A stretch of 64,000 bases of DNA from an uncultured bacterium (GCA_902777855.1 CACYVN010000001.1:295066-359065); one strand, 5' to 3'; counted from the stretch's first letter, positions 55,112-63,932 are shown. The notes: generated by a model from the sequence alone, not told the origin. Numbers and translations are program-made.

Positions 55112-55371
55112 TAATCGTAAATCTTCTTTTGTTTGTTAAATTCCTGTAAAACCTCTGTAGCATAGGCATTTAAGGGGGGGGGAAAAATACCCTTTTCATT
55201 GGTATATTTCTTATGAAAATTGTCATATAAATGGTCGTAAAGTTCTTTATTGTATGACATATCAACAAAAACAACTTTCATATCTTTTTGTGCAGGATCA
55301 TAATCCGGCATAGCAAGAACAACATTGGCAGATAGCAAGACTAATAAAGATGTAATCAATATGCGTTTCAT
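55108..55371 (-). CDS. Small secreted hypothetical protein with a C9 tract
   Basis: 87 residues. Signal peptide MKRILITSLLVLLSANVVLA, then an acidic/aromatic mature part. AGGAG precedes the ATG. The coding strand has a run of nine C encoding FPPPL (plus-strand G9 at about 55174-55182), very unusual for this AT-rich genome. A slip of one base would change the last 25 residues. Function unknown. Confidence 0.55.
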   Translation of the reverse strand: MKRILITSLLVLLSANVVLAMPDYDPAQKDMKVVFVDMSYNKELYDHLYDNFHKKYTNEKGIFPPPLNAYATEVLQEFNKQKKIYDY

Positions 55372-55475
55372 AAAAAACTCCTATATACATTATAACGTAT
55401 ATGAAAGAAAAATTGTTCATTTTTCCGATTATTTATATCATAAATCACTTATACGTCAAATACGGACGTAAAACC

Positions 55476-56075
55476 TTATTTTATAACCTTAAAAAACTCA
55501 TTAGAAATCAGTTGAGAATATTTTTCGCCCTGATTGACGGAAACCAAAATTTTATCGTTGCCTTTTTCGTCCTCGACAACGGAAATTATCCCCGAAATCT
55601 CTCCGATAGGAAGTTTTTTGACCTTTGCTCTGAATTTTACATAAGGAATTTCCTGACCGTACGATTTCATCGTACCTTTTTCGGTTACGTGAAATTCTTC
55701 TAACGCCGCAGACTGATATTTAACCTTAGAAATCGCTTTTTTAAGTCTGTCCTCAACGTCATTGGCTTTGATATCCTGAGGAGTGAGAACTTTTTTCTTT
55801 GCGGTATCAACAACTATCATTTTTTGACCGGAGGCTTTGTGTTCAGCGACAACGGCATTATAGCCCATAACTCCTGCGGCTTTTTCTATCTCAAATTCTT
55901 TGTCAATTTTAGAAAAATCGCCGACTTTCTGCGCTCTTTCAAGTACAACATCATGAGAGGGGTGTAAAAAATTATTAATAGAATCTTTTATCCAGTTCTG
56001 TCCGCCAAAGGCGATAAACCCTACAGCAACAACAGTCAGAAAGATTGATCTTGTCACATTTTTTAAGCAGCCCAT
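55476..56075 (-). CDS. Membrane-anchored hypothetical protein, 199 aa
   Basis: An N-terminal hydrophobic segment (SIFLTVVAVGFIAFGG) could be a signal anchor. The rest is soluble and mixed alpha/beta (VVLERAQKVGDFSKIDKEFE, GEISGIISVVEDEKGN). GAGGA lies 7 nt before the ATG. It is divergent from mutS with 36 nt between starts. No family recognised. Confidence 0.6.
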   Translation of the reverse strand: MGCLKNVTRSIFLTVVAVGFIAFGGQNWIKDSINNFLHPSHDVVLERAQKVGDFSKIDKEFEIEKAAGVMGYNAVVAEHKASGQKMIVVDTAKKKVLTPQDIKANDVEDRLKKAISKVKYQSAALEEFHVTEKGTMKSYGQEIPYVKFRAKVKKLPIGEISGIISVVEDEKGNDKILVSVNQGEKYSQLISNEFFKVIK

Positions 56076-56111
56076 GTTGAAATCCTCTTGTTTTTATATC
56101 AATATTATATT

Positions 56112-58703
56112 ATGAGCAAAGGGGAAATCAATCATGTTAATAGCTGGGATGTGAACATTGAGGACACTACCCCTGCTATGCAGCAGTATTTGCAAATCAA
56201 AAAAGAACACCCCGGGATTCTGCTTTGGTACAGAATGGGTGATTTTTTTGAAACCTTTTTTGAAGATGCGGTTATTATGGCAAAAGAACTTGAACTTACC
56301 CTTACAGGCAGAGATTCAGGGGCGAAGTTAGGCAGAGTGCCTTTAGCGGGTATTCCTGTCAAAGCTGCTGATGCGTATTTGCAAAAACTTGTACAAAAAA
56401 ATTACAAAGTCGTAATCTGCGACCAACTTGAAGACCCGAAATTTGTCAAAGCGGGTCAGGTCGTAAAAAGAGGGGTTACAAGAGTTTTAACCCCTGGAAC
56501 TTTAACCGAAAGCAACCTGTTAAAACAAAATTCAAATAATTACATTTGTGCGATTTATAAAGACGACAAAAAAGATTTATACGGTTTTGCTTACACCGAT
56601 ATTTCAACGGGCGAATTTAAAACAACTCAGGCACCGCTAAATCTTATTATGGCTGAACTTGCAAGGCTCAACCCATCAGAAATTGTAGCGCCAAGCCTAA
56701 AACAGGATATTAAACCCTTCCAAATCGTAGCGGATGAGGTGGTAAATCTGCCCGAAGAAATTACAAGCAGATACAATTGTTCAAAAATTCCGCCATCTGT
56801 GTTTGAGGAAAATTTTGCGGCAAATAACTTAAAAACGGTATTTAAAACAACGAGTTTAGAAAGTTTCGGGTACTCAAAATACAAACTCGGATTTCAGGCA
56901 TCAGGTGCTTTGCTTGCCTACATCTGGGAAACTTCAAAAGACCACATGCCAAAATTTGACCGCATAGAATCTTATGAACTCTCTCAGTATATGATTCTTG
57001 ATTCCTCAACAAGAAAAAATCTTGAACTGACCGAAACTTTAAGAGAGAAAAATAAATACGGTTCGCTACTTTGGGCGATAGACAAAACCAAAACAAATAT
57101 GGGGGCAAGGTTATTAAAAAACTGGATTTGCCAGCCATTAAAAAATGTTGATGAAATAATGGCAAGACAAAATTCGGTGTCTGAACTTGTCGCAAAAAGT
57201 GATGTAAGATTAAATTTATCCGAGCTGCTTGATAAAATTTATGATATTCAGCGCCTTGCAACAAGAATGAGCAACTCATCTGCCAGCCCGAAAGATTTTG
57301 TCAGCCTTAAACTGTCGCTTTCCGTTCTGCCCGAAGTTTTAGAGGCGACAAAAGATTTGCAATACGATATGTTTTCAAAAATCAGACAGTACGCAGACGA
57401 AATCGCTGATTATGTTCAAATGATAGAAAACACTATTGTCGATAACCCTCCGATACTTTTAAAAGAGGGCGGAATAATCAAGCCACAGGTTAGCGGAGAA
57501 CTTGATTATTTCAGAGATTTGTTAACGGGCGGAGAAGAATGGCTCAAAAATTTTGAGGAAAAAGAAAAAGAAAGAACGGGAATTAAAAACCTCAAAATCG
57601 GCTATAATAAAGTTTTTGGATATTTCATTGAGGTTACAAATTCAAATCTCAATATGATACCCGACGATTATATAAGAAAACAGACTTTAGTTAATGCCGA
57701 AAGATTTATAACCGAAGAACTCAAAAAACATGAAGACGATGTACTTAGTGCAAAATTCAAATCAACAGAACTTGAATATAAATTATTTACCGATTTCAGA
57801 GAATATTCAAAAGAATACGTTACAAAAATCCGTGAAATTGCTGATGCTATCGCAACTTCTGATGTTCTTGCATCACTTGCAATCGTTGCGGTAGAAAATA
57901 ATTACTGCTGTCCTGTCATTGACGAATCAAATGATTTTTTGGTTAAAAACGGCAGACATGCGGTTTTGGAAAACATTTTGCCTTTAGGCGAATACGTTGC
58001 AAACGATTTAGAGATAAAATCGAATGTTACAACCGGTGATGATACCCAGTTTATGATACTTACAGGTCCTAATATGGCAGGAAAATCGACCTATATGCGC
58101 CAAAATGCGCTGATTGCGATTTTGGCTCAAATCGGATCGTGGGTACCGGCTGACAGTGCAAAAATCGGAGTTGTGGATAAAGTATTTACAAGAGTCGGCG
58201 CAAGTGACGATTTAACCCTCGGACAGTCAACGTTTATGGTTGAAATGATAGAAACATCATTTATTTTAAACTCCGCAACCGAAAAAAGTTTCATTCTTTT
58301 AGACGAAATCGGCAGAGGAACAAGCACCTATGACGGCGTTGCAATAGCCTGGTCTGTTGCCGAATTTATCGCAACGAGAATCAAAGCAAGATGTATTTTT
58401 GCAACGCATTATCATGAACTCAACGTAATGACCCAAAAATACCCGCAGATTAAAAATTACAGAATAACAATTTCGGAAAACAACGGTGAAATTGAATTTC
58501 TACGCAAAGTTGTATCGGGCGGAGCAAGCAGAAGTTACGGGATTCAGGTTGCCAAAATGGCAGGTTTGCCCAAAGAAGTAATATCCCGTTCACAGGAACT
58601 TATGACAAAAATGCAGAAAGATTTTTCTAAAAACCTTGCATCGGGAAAGAAAATGGTACATAATGAGGACGGAGTTCCACAGTTATCTCTGTTTGGAATG
58701 TAA
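56112..58703 (+). CDS. mutS: DNA mismatch repair protein MutS
   Basis: 863 residues from ATG 56112 (MSKGEINHVNSW); an upstream TTG frame is not supported. The mismatch-binding Phe-x-Glu motif is in YRMGDFFETFFEDA. The ATPase domain has GPNMAGKSTYMRQ, LLDEIGRGTSTYDGVAI and ATHYHEL. It recognises mispairs and recruits MutL. There is no Shine-Dalgarno before the ATG. Confidence 0.96.
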   Translation: MSKGEINHVNSWDVNIEDTTPAMQQYLQIKKEHPGILLWYRMGDFFETFFEDAVIMAKELELTLTGRDSGAKLGRVPLAGIPVKAADAYLQKLVQKNYKVVICDQLEDPKFVKAGQVVKRGVTRVLTPGTLTESNLLKQNSNNYICAIYKDDKKDLYGFAYTDISTGEFKTTQAPLNLIMAELARLNPSEIVAPSLKQDIKPFQIVADEVVNLPEEITSRYNCSKIPPSVFEENFAANNLKTVFKTTSLESFGYSKYKLGFQASGALLAYIWETSKDHMPKFDRIESYELSQYMILDSSTRKNLELTETLREKNKYGSLLWAIDKTKTNMGARLLKNWICQPLKNVDEIMARQNSVSELVAKSDVRLNLSELLDKIYDIQRLATRMSNSSASPKDFVSLKLSLSVLPEVLEATKDLQYDMFSKIRQYADEIADYVQMIENTIVDNPPILLKEGGIIKPQVSGELDYFRDLLTGGEEWLKNFEEKEKERTGIKNLKIGYNKVFGYFIEVTNSNLNMIPDDYIRKQTLVNAERFITEELKKHEDDVLSAKFKSTELEYKLFTDFREYSKEYVTKIREIADAIATSDVLASLAIVAVENNYCCPVIDESNDFLVKNGRHAVLENILPLGEYVANDLEIKSNVTTGDDTQFMILTGPNMAGKSTYMRQNALIAILAQIGSWVPADSAKIGVVDKVFTRVGASDDLTLGQSTFMVEMIETSFILNSATEKSFILLDEIGRGTSTYDGVAIAWSVAEFIATRIKARCIFATHYHELNVMTQKYPQIKNYRITISENNGEIEFLRKVVSGGASRSYGIQVAKMAGLPKEVISRSQELMTKMQKDFSKNLASGKKMVHNEDGVPQLSLFGM

Positions 58704-58771
58704 AGAATTATTGCAAAAAGGTCAAATTTTTTGGTTTATATGTTTTAGAAGAAACATCAAGGAGTGTGTGT

Positions 58772-59860
58772 ATGAAAGTAACATTTAATCCGAACGTTAA
58801 TTTTAAATCAGACAGTAATTTGATTGCCGAAGCGGCAAGAAGAATGCAGGAAGAACAAAGTGAAAAGCAAAAAATAATTTTTCCTTCATCTTCTTCTCTG
58901 ACTCAGGAACAAAAAGATACTTTTGAACGAGATTTCAACGAAACAATGGAAGAAGGAAAAAGTATCGATACAATATTAAAAGGCAAACACTGGGAAAAGA
59001 ACTACGACCCTGTAACAAATACCGTTCATGCTAAAATTCCGAACTCACATGACGGAAATGAATATACCGTTTATCCCGACGGAAAAGTAATTGTAACAGA
59101 CGGATGGGGGAAAAAGGAAGTTGAACGGGAAGCAAATGAAGAACTTGCAAATTACGTAAAACAAATAAAATCTGTTCATGAAAATACACCACAAGCCAAA
59201 ATTGAACCGAAAGAAAACGCATATACTTCAAAAGAATATACCCAACAAGAATTGGATGAAAAAGCAAATATTTTTGCGGAAAGATTAAAAAGTCGTAAAT
59301 GGAAGAAAGAATATCTACCCGAAAACGATATAATTATGGTTCGTAATAAACGTATTAAAGACGGGCTTGAATATATGATTAAAAACGACGGGACTGTTAT
59401 GGAAACAGGTCTGAGAGATAAGGCTGTAACAATTATTGAACCTAACAGAGAAAGTGCAAAAACATTTGCAAAATATAAAAGGAAATTAGACCCTAATGCA
59501 CCAAAAACCTCCCTGTGGATGAAATGTAAAGAAGCAACGGCAGATGTCTGGAAATTCTTTACCGTCGCAGGAACAATGGGAGTTGCAACCGCAAAAGGTT
59601 TATGGCAAGGAACATTAACAGGTGCAGCAGTACTTGCATCCGCAACAATAATCCGCGGAGCTGTTAAAGTTATCAAAAATGAAAAGACTGTTTCGGATAT
59701 CGTTAGCAACCCGCTTAAAACAGCCGGTACTGCAGGTAAATTACTTGCCCTTGCATCGGGAGCTCTGGTTTTGACCGGTCATTTAATTGCGGGCAGATTA
59801 GAAGCAAATCAAAAATCTGCAGTAATTGAACACAAAATCGATGTACCGCATGTTGATTAG
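58772..59860 (+). CDS. Hypothetical protein with duplicated domain and C-terminal membrane helices
   Basis: 362 residues from ATG 58772, with AGGAG 8 nt upstream. The N-terminus MKVTFNPNVNFKSDS is of a type seen in other hypotheticals here. Two related units of about 55 residues follow (LKGKHWEKNYDPVTNTV...YTVYPDGKVIVTDG and LKSRKWKKEYLPENDII...YMIKNDGTVMETG). The last 110 residues contain hydrophobic stretches (AGTMGVATAKGLWQGTLTGAAVLA, LLALASGALVLTGHLI), possible membrane segments. No family recognised. A strong terminator follows. Confidence 0.65.
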   Translation: MKVTFNPNVNFKSDSNLIAEAARRMQEEQSEKQKIIFPSSSSLTQEQKDTFERDFNETMEEGKSIDTILKGKHWEKNYDPVTNTVHAKIPNSHDGNEYTVYPDGKVIVTDGWGKKEVEREANEELANYVKQIKSVHENTPQAKIEPKENAYTSKEYTQQELDEKANIFAERLKSRKWKKEYLPENDIIMVRNKRIKDGLEYMIKNDGTVMETGLRDKAVTIIEPNRESAKTFAKYKRKLDPNAPKTSLWMKCKEATADVWKFFTVAGTMGVATAKGLWQGTLTGAAVLASATIIRGAVKVIKNEKTVSDIVSNPLKTAGTAGKLLALASGALVLTGHLIAGRLEANQKSAVIEHKIDVPHVD

Positions 59861-59878
59861 GATATAGATAAAATGTAT

Positions 59879-59912
59879 AAAAACGGGAATAGTTAAACTA
59901 TTCCCGTTTTTA
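59879..59912 (+). terminator. Rho-independent terminator
   Basis: AAAAACGGGAATAGT and ACTATTCCCGTTTTT form a perfect 15-bp stem with loop TAA and T-tail. Confidence 0.92.
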
Positions 59913-60124
59913 GTGTCCGCCTATTATCAATTATGCGGGCACGCTACCGCTTTGCCCGTACTACGTACTACACATCGGCTTACGCATTTTCCCGCCTGTG
60001 CAATCATAGATTGCTTCGTTCACTTCACTATCGTTTCGCTCACAACGGCGGTCTTATCATGTTCCGCAACCTGCTTGCCCTGCTCATCGCAGGTCAACCT
60101 GTTGCTTCACACCGGCTTACGCAT
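59913..60124. repeat. GC-rich, hairpin-rich intergenic island with a direct repeat
   Basis: This stretch is visibly richer in G+C than its flanks. CACATCGGCTTACGCAT (about 59970) recurs as CACACCGGCTTACGCAT (60108-60124). Short palindromes such as TGCAATCATAGATTGC occur between. ORFs here have no ribosome site and lack protein-like sequence. It resembles in style the repeats near the tRNA genes. Nothing coding is supported. Confidence 0.5.
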
Positions 60125-60262
60125 AAAAAAAAGAGTCTAATAATTAGACCCTTTGGAATGTAAACTTGGTTTCATTCCTCGTAATAGTGAAGTGTGAAGT
60201 GTGTGCTTAAAGTTCGGTTTCTAAGTCCTCTATTTAAGCATCCTCGTGTTTACATGTATATA
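60125..60262 (-). ncRNA. Candidate structured small RNA, minus strand
   Basis: On the minus strand a hairpin GGGTCTA/TAGACTC followed by eight U (60125-60151) forms a terminator. Upstream are two long-range pairings: TGTAAAC with GTTTACA (60247-60253 with 60159-60165) enclosing TGCTTAAA with TTTAAGCA (60233-60240 with 60204-60211). Upstream of it lies the CATGTATATAAAGTATTTTT box (60253-60272) also found before the coiled-coil gene at 29160. No ORF with a ribosome site fits. RNA status is inference. Confidence 0.4.
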
Positions 60263-60387
60263 AAGTATTTTTTGTATCGAAAATTGCTATATTGCGTATA
60301 TACTCATTAATAATTCTTAACATGACCAAATAGTCTTAATTTGCTAATATAATGGAGTTAATAAATACATTGATTTTAGGAGAGATA

Positions 60388-61182
60388 ATGAATATTTTAA
60401 TATCTAATGATGACGGAATTGCAGCTAACGGTATAAGAGTTTTATCAGAAGAACTATCCCAAAAACATAACGTTTATGTCGTTGCTCCTGACAGAGAAAG
60501 AAGTGCAGCAGGACATTCTTTGACTTTGCATACTCCTTTAAGGGTTGAAGAACTTGAGCATAACAATATCGGAGCAAAACGAGCATGGGTAACAACAGGA
60601 ACCCCCGGCGATTGCGTAAAAATAGCTATTAATGCGATTTTATCCGAAGAAGAACAACCGAATATCGTTATTTCAGGCATAAATCATGGGCCAAATCTCG
60701 GAGCTGATATTCTTTACTCCGGAACAGTAAGTTGTGCAATGGAAGGTGCAATGCTCGGTATTCCATCTATTGCAGTGTCTTTGGCATCTATGAAAATGGA
60801 ATATGATGATTTCAAATTCACAGCATCATTTGTTTCATCACTGCTCGACAGACTTCACGAATTTAAATTCCCCAACAAAAGTATTCTTAATATAAACGTT
60901 CCGCTTTTACCGAAAGAAGATATCGCAGGTATCGCTATCACCGAACTGGGAAGAAGATTATTTACCGATGATTATGAAAAAAGAATTGACCCCCGCGGCA
61001 AAATTTATTACTGGATGGCAGGAGAACTTATAAAAAAACCTCAAAACGCAAATACAGACATTGCGGCAGTAATGAATAATAAGATTTCAATAACTCCCGT
61101 TACTTATGAAATGACACGAACAGAAACCATGTCTGATTTAAACAGGGTTCTTTGCTCTGAAGATTTTTGCAATTGGAATTAA
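60388..61182 (+). CDS. surE: 5'/3'-nucleotidase SurE
   Basis: 264 residues from ATG 60388, with AGGAGAG upstream. MNILISNDDGI has the two metal-binding Asp residues; VAPDRERSAAGHSLT, SGINHGPNLGADILYSGTVSCAMEG and the C-terminal LTDY-like TDDYEKRIDPRGKIYYW are family motifs. It removes phosphate from nucleoside monophosphates. Single gene, convergent with the small 61184 gene. Confidence 0.95.
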   Translation: MNILISNDDGIAANGIRVLSEELSQKHNVYVVAPDRERSAAGHSLTLHTPLRVEELEHNNIGAKRAWVTTGTPGDCVKIAINAILSEEEQPNIVISGINHGPNLGADILYSGTVSCAMEGAMLGIPSIAVSLASMKMEYDDFKFTASFVSSLLDRLHEFKFPNKSILNINVPLLPKEDIAGIAITELGRRLFTDDYEKRIDPRGKIYYWMAGELIKKPQNANTDIAAVMNNKISITPVTYEMTRTETMSDLNRVLCSEDFCNWN

Positions 61183-61183
61183 A

Positions 61184-61420
61184 TTAAACTTCAACAAATA
61201 ATCTTCTGCCGACGATGTTTTGTTTACCGTTATAATAACCTGCAAAATATCCGCCTTTAACAGGTCTGTTCTGAGCATAATACTGATTTGAGTAATTTTT
61301 GCCATTGTAACTTACAAACGGATTATTGCCATACGGATTGGAAGACTCTCTGACAACCGGAGTTGATACAATTTGCGGAGCCTGAAATACATTCGTTAAT
61401 AAATTTACTAAACCTGCCAT
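61184..61420 (-). CDS. Small hypothetical protein rich in Tyr, Asn and Gly, 78 aa
   Basis: MAGLVNLLTNVFQAPQIVS is followed by a Tyr/Asn/Gly-rich middle (NPYGNNPFVSYNGKNYSNQY) and a basic end. It has no membrane segment or signal peptide. A purine-rich site (GAAAGGCAG) lies just before the ATG. It converges with surE, one base apart. Likely genuine; function unknown. Confidence 0.5.
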   Translation of the reverse strand: MAGLVNLLTNVFQAPQIVSTPVVRESSNPYGNNPFVSYNGKNYSNQYYAQNRPVKGGYFAGYYNGKQNIVGRRLFVEV

Positions 61421-61592
61421 AACACTGCCTTTCTATCCGTATTTTAATGGGGATATTTGCTTTGTCATAATTATAACATCAAAATATCAAATATTTTAAT
61501 ATAACTTAACAAAAATCATATATTTTATGTAGTTTTAATCAGCTGAATTTATACAATTTATGCAGAAATACACCACTTTTATTTTACTGATG

Positions 61593-61598
61593 TATAAT
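61593..61598 (+). promoter_or_regulatory. TATAAT 6 nt before the rex start codon
   Basis: A perfect TATAAT at 61593-61598 with 6 nt to the ATG at 61605; leaderless geometry, no Shine-Dalgarno. Confidence 0.6.
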
Positions 61599-61604
61599 TA
61601 GGTT

Positions 61605-62222
61605 ATGAAAAAGCAACTATCAGATAAGGTAATAAATAGATTAACACTCTATCACTGCATCTTAAACGATTATATTAACAAAAATGAAGAAATAATTTCA
61701 AGCGGACAAATTGCATCACTATTAAAAATTGATGATTCACAGGTGCGCAAGGATATAAATTTACTCAATAACTCAGGCAAATCAAGAGTCGGCTACAATG
61801 TTAAAGAACTGAAAAAATCAATTGAATCTACTCTCGGTTTTGAAAAACACAAAAGAGCATATATCATAGGTGCAGGGAATCTTGGGATGGCGCTTGCTAA
61901 TTACGGAAATTTTGCAAACTATGGACTTAATATAGTAAGTCTTTTTGACAATGACGAAAAAAAAATAGGAAAAGAAATCAATAATAAAAAAATTCTTGAT
62001 GTAAAAGAACTTCCAAGATATGTCTGGCAGCATTACATAGATATTGCTATTCTTACCGTGCCTGCTCAATATGCACAAACAACCGCTGATTTTCTTGTCA
62101 ATGCAGGAATTAAACATATCTGGAATTTTACTCCTGTTGTACTTAGTGTTCCTTACAATGTTCAGGTCTGGAACGAAAACTTAATGGGTAATTTCCTGCA
62201 ATTCACCTATGATTTAAATTAG
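61605..62222 (+). CDS. rex: Redox-sensing transcriptional repressor Rex
   Basis: 205 residues. A winged-helix DNA-binding domain (ISSGQIASLLKIDDSQVRKDI) is followed by a Rossmann NADH-binding domain (YIIGAGNLGMALANY, then VSLFDNDEKKIG). The C-terminal helix for domain swapping (NEN...LQFTYDLN) is present. Rex senses NADH/NAD+ and represses fermentation and hydrogenase genes. It fits the two hydrogenase-type genes at 843-4392. No convincing Rex operator (TTGTGAA-N4-TTCACAA) was found upstream of them by eye. Confidence 0.95.
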   Translation: MKKQLSDKVINRLTLYHCILNDYINKNEEIISSGQIASLLKIDDSQVRKDINLLNNSGKSRVGYNVKELKKSIESTLGFEKHKRAYIIGAGNLGMALANYGNFANYGLNIVSLFDNDEKKIGKEINNKKILDVKELPRYVWQHYIDIAILTVPAQYAQTTADFLVNAGIKHIWNFTPVVLSVPYNVQVWNENLMGNFLQFTYDLN

Positions 62223-62232
62223 GAGAAATAGA

Positions 62233-62646
62233 ATGAAGGTAAACTTTGATTCTGTATCTTTTGGCTGCAAAAATATTTGTTATCACGATAAAACATATAA
62301 CATAAAAGAAGTGTTTGATGATGACGGGAGAAATCTTATTCGCCGCATAAAATATGACAAACAGTGCCGTGATGTTGACTGCGAAGAATTTGACAGAGAT
62401 AAAAAAGTAATATCCCATATGCACAAAGAGTACACCCCTGACGGATGTATAGAAACCTATAAAAGCACAACTCAGGAATATATCAGGGAAATAAAAACCG
62501 TAGTAAAAGATTCATTTACACACCATATTGAAAAATTCACATCAAACACTTCACCGGAAAGCAATTATGTAAATGAGTTTATCCGTGACATCACAGGAAA
62601 ACTTGTTAAAATAATAAACAACGGCAGAATAATAAATCTTAAATAA
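62233..62646 (+). CDS. Hypothetical protein, 137 aa, downstream of rex
   Basis: It starts MKVNFDSVSFGCKNICY, 10 nt after rex, with AGGAG overlapping the rex stop region, so it is probably co-transcribed. The rest is a repeated pattern of short strands and turns (KVISHMHKEYTPDGCIETYKS) like RHS/MORN-type hairpins. The SFGCKN N-terminus resembles other hypotheticals in the window. Function unknown; it converges with the uridine-kinase-like gene one base apart. Confidence 0.6.
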   Translation: MKVNFDSVSFGCKNICYHDKTYNIKEVFDDDGRNLIRRIKYDKQCRDVDCEEFDRDKKVISHMHKEYTPDGCIETYKSTTQEYIREIKTVVKDSFTHHIEKFTSNTSPESNYVNEFIRDITGKLVKIINNGRIINLK

Positions 62647-62647
62647 A

Positions 62648-63499
62648 TTAATTCTCAAAATTATTGGTAATGTTATAAATATGCTCTAATATTTGAGCAA
62701 AATAATTCAAATCAGAATTGCCGTTTAATACCAAATCTGCTTCTTTTCTGAACGGCTTAACATATTTTTCGCCCGCCTGAGAAATATAATTCCAGTGCTT
62801 GAGTGCATTTTCTTCATCCTGATTACGTTCTTCAATCGCTCTCGAAACAAATCTTGAACGGCGAAGTTCATTATCCGTTTCTACATAAATCTTTATATCA
62901 AATACATCTTTAACTTCTTCATACATTGTTGCAATACCTTCAACAACAATAACTTTCTGTGATTTTACATCTATAGCATCAGGAACGGAGATACCGGTAC
63001 CGTTTGGCAAATACATAGGAGCTTTCACATCAAGTCCGACAGACAAATCTTCTAAATCCTGCCTTAAAATATCAAGCTGGAAACTTGTCGGGGCATCAAC
63101 ATCATATCCGCTGTCTCTAACATTATCAAAAGAGCCATATTTATTTATTAAATCTGAAATATCCTTAAAATAATTATCCGTACTTAATACAGTTACAGGC
63201 ATATCAAACTGACCGATAACATTTTGGATTTCAGAACATATTGTCGATTTACCCGATGCCGATTCGCCGGTTACACCTATTAAAAGCCTTTTAGACGGAT
63301 TATTTATTATTCTTTTTGTAAATCGTGAAATAAAATCAGGTGAAATTGCATTTATAATCGGAATTTGCTGTTTTTTATCATATAAAAATATCTGCTTAAA
63401 CTTTGTCTGCAAATAGAATGCAAGTAACTCCCTACCTGACTTTGAACTAAAATCGGGTTTAAATATTTTTTCTTTTTCCTGTTCTTTTAAAGATAGCAT
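62648..63499 (-). CDS. Uridine kinase/phosphoribulokinase-family protein with N-terminal extension
   Basis: 283 residues. The P-loop is GVTGESASGKSTI near residue 75; STDNYFKD, FDNVRDSGYDVDAPTSFQ and VVVEG-like VIVVEGIATMYEEV are the substrate loops of uridine kinase-like P-loop kinases. A 65-residue N-terminal extension has no known domain. It likely phosphorylates uridine/cytidine or another small sugar-containing molecule; the substrate is not certain because the classic uridine kinase loop DHPxAF reads DVDAPTSF. Confidence 0.75.
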   Translation of the reverse strand: MLSLKEQEKEKIFKPDFSSKSGRELLAFYLQTKFKQIFLYDKKQQIPIINAISPDFISRFTKRIINNPSKRLLIGVTGESASGKSTICSEIQNVIGQFDMPVTVLSTDNYFKDISDLINKYGSFDNVRDSGYDVDAPTSFQLDILRQDLEDLSVGLDVKAPMYLPNGTGISVPDAIDVKSQKVIVVEGIATMYEEVKDVFDIKIYVETDNELRRSRFVSRAIEERNQDEENALKHWNYISQAGEKYVKPFRKEADLVLNGNSDLNYFAQILEHIYNITNNFEN

Positions 63500-63578
63500 G
63501 TCTTATTCCAATAATTTATAGAATATGGAATTAATAATACACAAGAAAAATATTTTTTGCTATCTTTAAAAAAAATTC

Positions 63579-63743
63579 TTAATATTTATTGAATTTGTCA
63601 TCTTTATCAGTCCAAATTACCATAATCTCCTTTGGAGTATAAAACGGATTAAACCAATGAGTTTCCTGTGAAAAATCTATGATTGCATCGTAATAGTGAA
63701 TACGATCGGCAATTTTTTTAGTAAAATGCAACAAATCTGCCAT
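63579..63743 (-). CDS. Small hypothetical protein, 54 aa
   Basis: From ATG 63743 (MADLLHFTKKIADRIHYYDA), with AGGA 6 nt upstream. A longer frame to 63794 includes the ribosome site and is rejected. Aromatic and charged, no membrane segment (HWFNPFYTPKEIMVIWTDKD). No family recognised; likely real. Confidence 0.5.
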   Translation of the reverse strand: MADLLHFTKKIADRIHYYDAIIDFSQETHWFNPFYTPKEIMVIWTDKDDKFNKY

Positions 63744-63874
63744 AATTTTCCTGACTATCATAACAATTTTATTATTTGACTTTTGAGGAACCAAATAATC
63801 CCCAAAAAGCAGTGAATAATATTCAAAAAACTACCCTGTCAGGTAGTAAGACGAGGGTAGAATAAAATTATTTT

Positions 63875-63903
63875 TTGAACATAATACATATTATCGGTAT
63901 AAT
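63875..63903 (+). promoter_or_regulatory. Strong sigma-70 promoter near the window end
   Basis: TTGAAC (63875-63880), 17 nt, TATAAT (63898-63903). It points into a region that begins within the window and continues past it. Confidence 0.8.
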
Positions 63904-63932
63904 AGTTCACTTTTCTTTTTGATTGTCATGAC

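Noticed and set aside
59913..60163. ORFs in the GC-rich island
   Set aside because: No ribosome site, odd composition, direct repeats and palindromes instead of protein-like sequence.
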